Shown: one piece after another, positions 37,000 to 38,506 of the stretch
Layout: every line of letters starts with the position of its first letter
Position numbering within the stretch: position 1 is the stretch's first letter
Assembly: GCA_903935175.1 (NCBI GenBank)
Contig: CAIZQQ010000165.1
Span: 1-38,506, forward strand
Direction: 5' to 3'
Source of the DNA: an uncultured Micrococcales bacterium
GTDB taxonomy: Bacteria; Actinomycetota; Actinomycetes; Actinomycetales; Microbacteriaceae
Length of the DNA stretch: 38,506 bases
Program-made: the position numbers and the translations under genes
The notes under the pieces: generated by a model
Seen by the model: only the letters and a program-made list of their open reading frames with translations
Told to the model about the DNA's origin: nothing
Databases searched by the model: none

Positions 37000-37761
37000 G
37001 TGAACGTGGGTAAGAAGGCAATCGGCATCGACATCGGTGGCACTGGCATCAAAGGCGCCATCGTAGATCTAAAAGAAGGGCGACTCGCTTCGGAGCGTGT
37101 TAGGTACGCAACACCAGTAGGCGGAACACCCAAAGACATCGCAGATGTGGTTGCCCAAGTGATCAAAGACCTTGGCGGACCTTCCAGTCTCGAAGTAGGT
37201 ATCTGCTTTCCCGCGGTTGTCAAACACGGATTCACTATGTCGGCCGCAAACATCTCAGATGAGTGGATCGGCCTAGACGCTGATTCGCTTTTTGAGAAAC
37301 GTCTTGGCCGACACGTGCACGTTATCAACGATGCGGATGCCGCTGGAGTGGCCGAAGTGAGATTCGGTGCCGCCAGAAAGCGCAAGGGGCTGGTCATTCT
37401 GACCACACTTGGCACCGGAATCGGTTCAGCGCTGCTATACAACCGCGAATTGGTGCCAAACTCAGAGCTCGGGCACATCGAAATCGAAGGTGTCGACTGG
37501 GAGACCATGGCATCATATGCAGCTAAAGAGCGCGAAAACCTAACCTGGGAGCAGTGGGCTGAGCGCCTGCAAAAGTACTACTCAAGACTCGAGGCCTTGC
37601 TGGTTCCAGATTTATTCATCGTCGGCGGCGGCGTGAGCAAAGAGCACGAGAATTTCCTGCCACTGCTCAAACTGAAAACCGAGATCATTCCGGCTACCAC
37701 TCGCAACAGTGCGGGAATCATTGGCGCGGCTGCTCTCGCATACAAAAACCGCGACGAGTAA
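37000..37761 (+). CDS. ppgK: Polyphosphate glucokinase (ROK family)
   Basis: IGIDIGGTGIKGAIVDL, NDADAAGVAEVRFGAA, LTTLGTGIGSALLYN, ELGHIE. Start could be GTG 37006, which sits better behind TAGGAG. Confidence 0.92.
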   Translation: MNVGKKAIGIDIGGTGIKGAIVDLKEGRLASERVRYATPVGGTPKDIADVVAQVIKDLGGPSSLEVGICFPAVVKHGFTMSAANISDEWIGLDADSLFEKRLGRHVHVINDADAAGVAEVRFGAARKRKGLVILTTLGTGIGSALLYNRELVPNSELGHIEIEGVDWETMASYAAKERENLTWEQWAERLQKYYSRLEALLVPDLFIVGGGVSKEHENFLPLLKLKTEIIPATTRNSAGIIGAAALAYKNRDE

Positions 37762-37762
37762 A

Positions 37763-38118
37763 AAAGGCGGATGGGTCGGCCGATACGCCGGGTTTTGTGC
37801 CTCTTGCGAGGTGACGATCATCTATCTGGAGTTGCCGTTACCGACAACTTCTAGCAACCTACCCGTTGGAAAGAGCGAGCCGCTCTATGCTCCAACATAT
37901 TTGGTCTTGCTCCTGACGAGGTTTACCTAGCCGGTTCGGTTACCCGAGCCGCTGGTGGTCTCTTACACCACCGTTTCACCCTTACCACTTGCGTGGCGGT
38001 CTGCTTTCTGTTGCACTTTCTCGCGGGTTACCCCGAGTGGGTGTTACCCACCATCATGCTCTGCGGAGCCCGGACGTTCCTCGACATTGCTGCCGCGATC
38101 GTCTGGCCAACCCATCCA
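37763..38118 (-). ncRNA. rnpB: RNase P RNA, bacterial type A
   Basis: Minus strand contains GAGGAACGTCCGGGCTCC, AGAAAGCAGACCGCC, GGTAAGGGTGAAACGGTGGTGTAAGAGACCACC and 3' ACAAAACCCGGCGTATCGGCCGACCCATCC ending in TTTTTT. Exact ends approximate. Confidence 0.95.
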
Positions 38119-38124
38119 CTTAGA

Positions 38125-38152
38125 ACGATACAGCAGGTCGAATGCTCGACAA
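38125..38152 (-). promoter_or_regulatory. Predicted rnpB promoter
   Basis: Minus strand TTGTCG (38152..38147), 16-nt spacer, TATCGT (38130..38125), about 7 nt before the expected RNA 5' end. Confidence 0.55.
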
Positions 38153-38168
38153 AAGGCTCGAGTACCGT

Positions 38169-38506
38169 CTAGGCCAAATGGTGAGTGGCATTGATGGTGA
38201 CAACCTCGGTTGCCTGCCTGCCCCATAGCCGCAAAATCGTGATTGAACACGGTGCAACCTGTTGGTTCCAATAGGACTCAATTCCACCGCCGATTGCCGC
38301 TCGAATGATTCCTCGAATCGGCATCACGTGCGCGACAACAGCAACGGTTCTGCCCGAGTATTCGCCGAGAATGCGATCTAGCCCGGCTATAACCCTGGTG
38401 TCAAAAACTTCGAGGCTCTCACCCTTTGGTGGTGAAACCGTGAATGAGCCGCGCCATTGTTCAAAAAGTTCGGGCCACTTTTCGGCTACTTCGTCATTGG
38501 TGTGCC
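38169..38506 (-). CDS. Histidine phosphatase domain protein, probable C-terminus of RNase HI/acid phosphatase fusion (partial)
   Basis: Manual translation: HTNDEVAEKWPELFEQWRGSFTVSPPKGESLEVFDTRVIAGLDRILGEYSGRTVAVVAHVMPIRGIIRAAIGG...NATHHLA*; runs off the right edge. Confidence 0.82.
   Translation of the reverse strand, partial: HTNDEVAEKWPELFEQWRGSFTVSPPKGESLEVFDTRVIAGLDRILGEYSGRTVAVVAHVMPIRGIIRAAIGGGIESYWNQQVAPCSITILRLWGRQATEVVTINATHHLA

Noticed and set aside
37709-38271. Short ORFs within rnpB and flanks (37709..37930, 37955..38194, 38044..38271)
   Set aside because: Region is the structured RNase P RNA; ORFs are spurious.
1-38506. CRISPR arrays, IS elements, prophage, toxin-antitoxin or defence genes
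   Set aside because: No direct repeat-spacer pattern, transposase, integrase or defence-family motifs were seen; nearly all ORFs are core housekeeping genes.
1-38506. tRNA genes or known riboswitches
   Set aside because: Looked for GGTTCGAATCC-type T-arms and long structured leaders; none convincing apart from rnpB.

Overview
This looks like ordinary core chromosome of an actinobacterium, probably Microbacteriaceae with a compact genome; that placement rests on gene content and order, as no search was run. I see no prophage, IS element, CRISPR array or tRNA. The left half runs dxs(partial)-acnA-DUF3159-DUF3710-dut | DUF3093 | DUF4193 | sepH | phosphatase | parC | parE | DUF7455 | gatD-murT | sigA | MFS-PAC2. 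The right half runs pepA-lpd-E2 | hypothetical | lipB-lipA-DUF4191-glnA1 | glnE-glnA2 | nadE-ridA-panB | SPOR-like | map-ppgK | rnpB | histidine phosphatase (partial). The most interesting observation is the murT-gatD pair. GatD aligns well with canonical GatD but has Gly-Ser-Ala where the nucleophilic Cys (CGGYQ motif) should be. MurT has a single Cys, so it cannot carry the usual Cys4 zinc ribbon. The pair therefore seems unable to perform glutamine-dependent amidation of lipid II and may do something else, for example modify the D-Glu alpha-carboxyl in B-type peptidoglycan. Other observations are a uniform leaderless promoter architecture (TANNNT-N6/7-start) at about 10 transcription-unit heads, a hairpin embedding the sigA -35 element, an 18-bp palindrome upstream of glnA1, convergent genes sharing CTAG stops, and a probable CTG start for the MFS gene.
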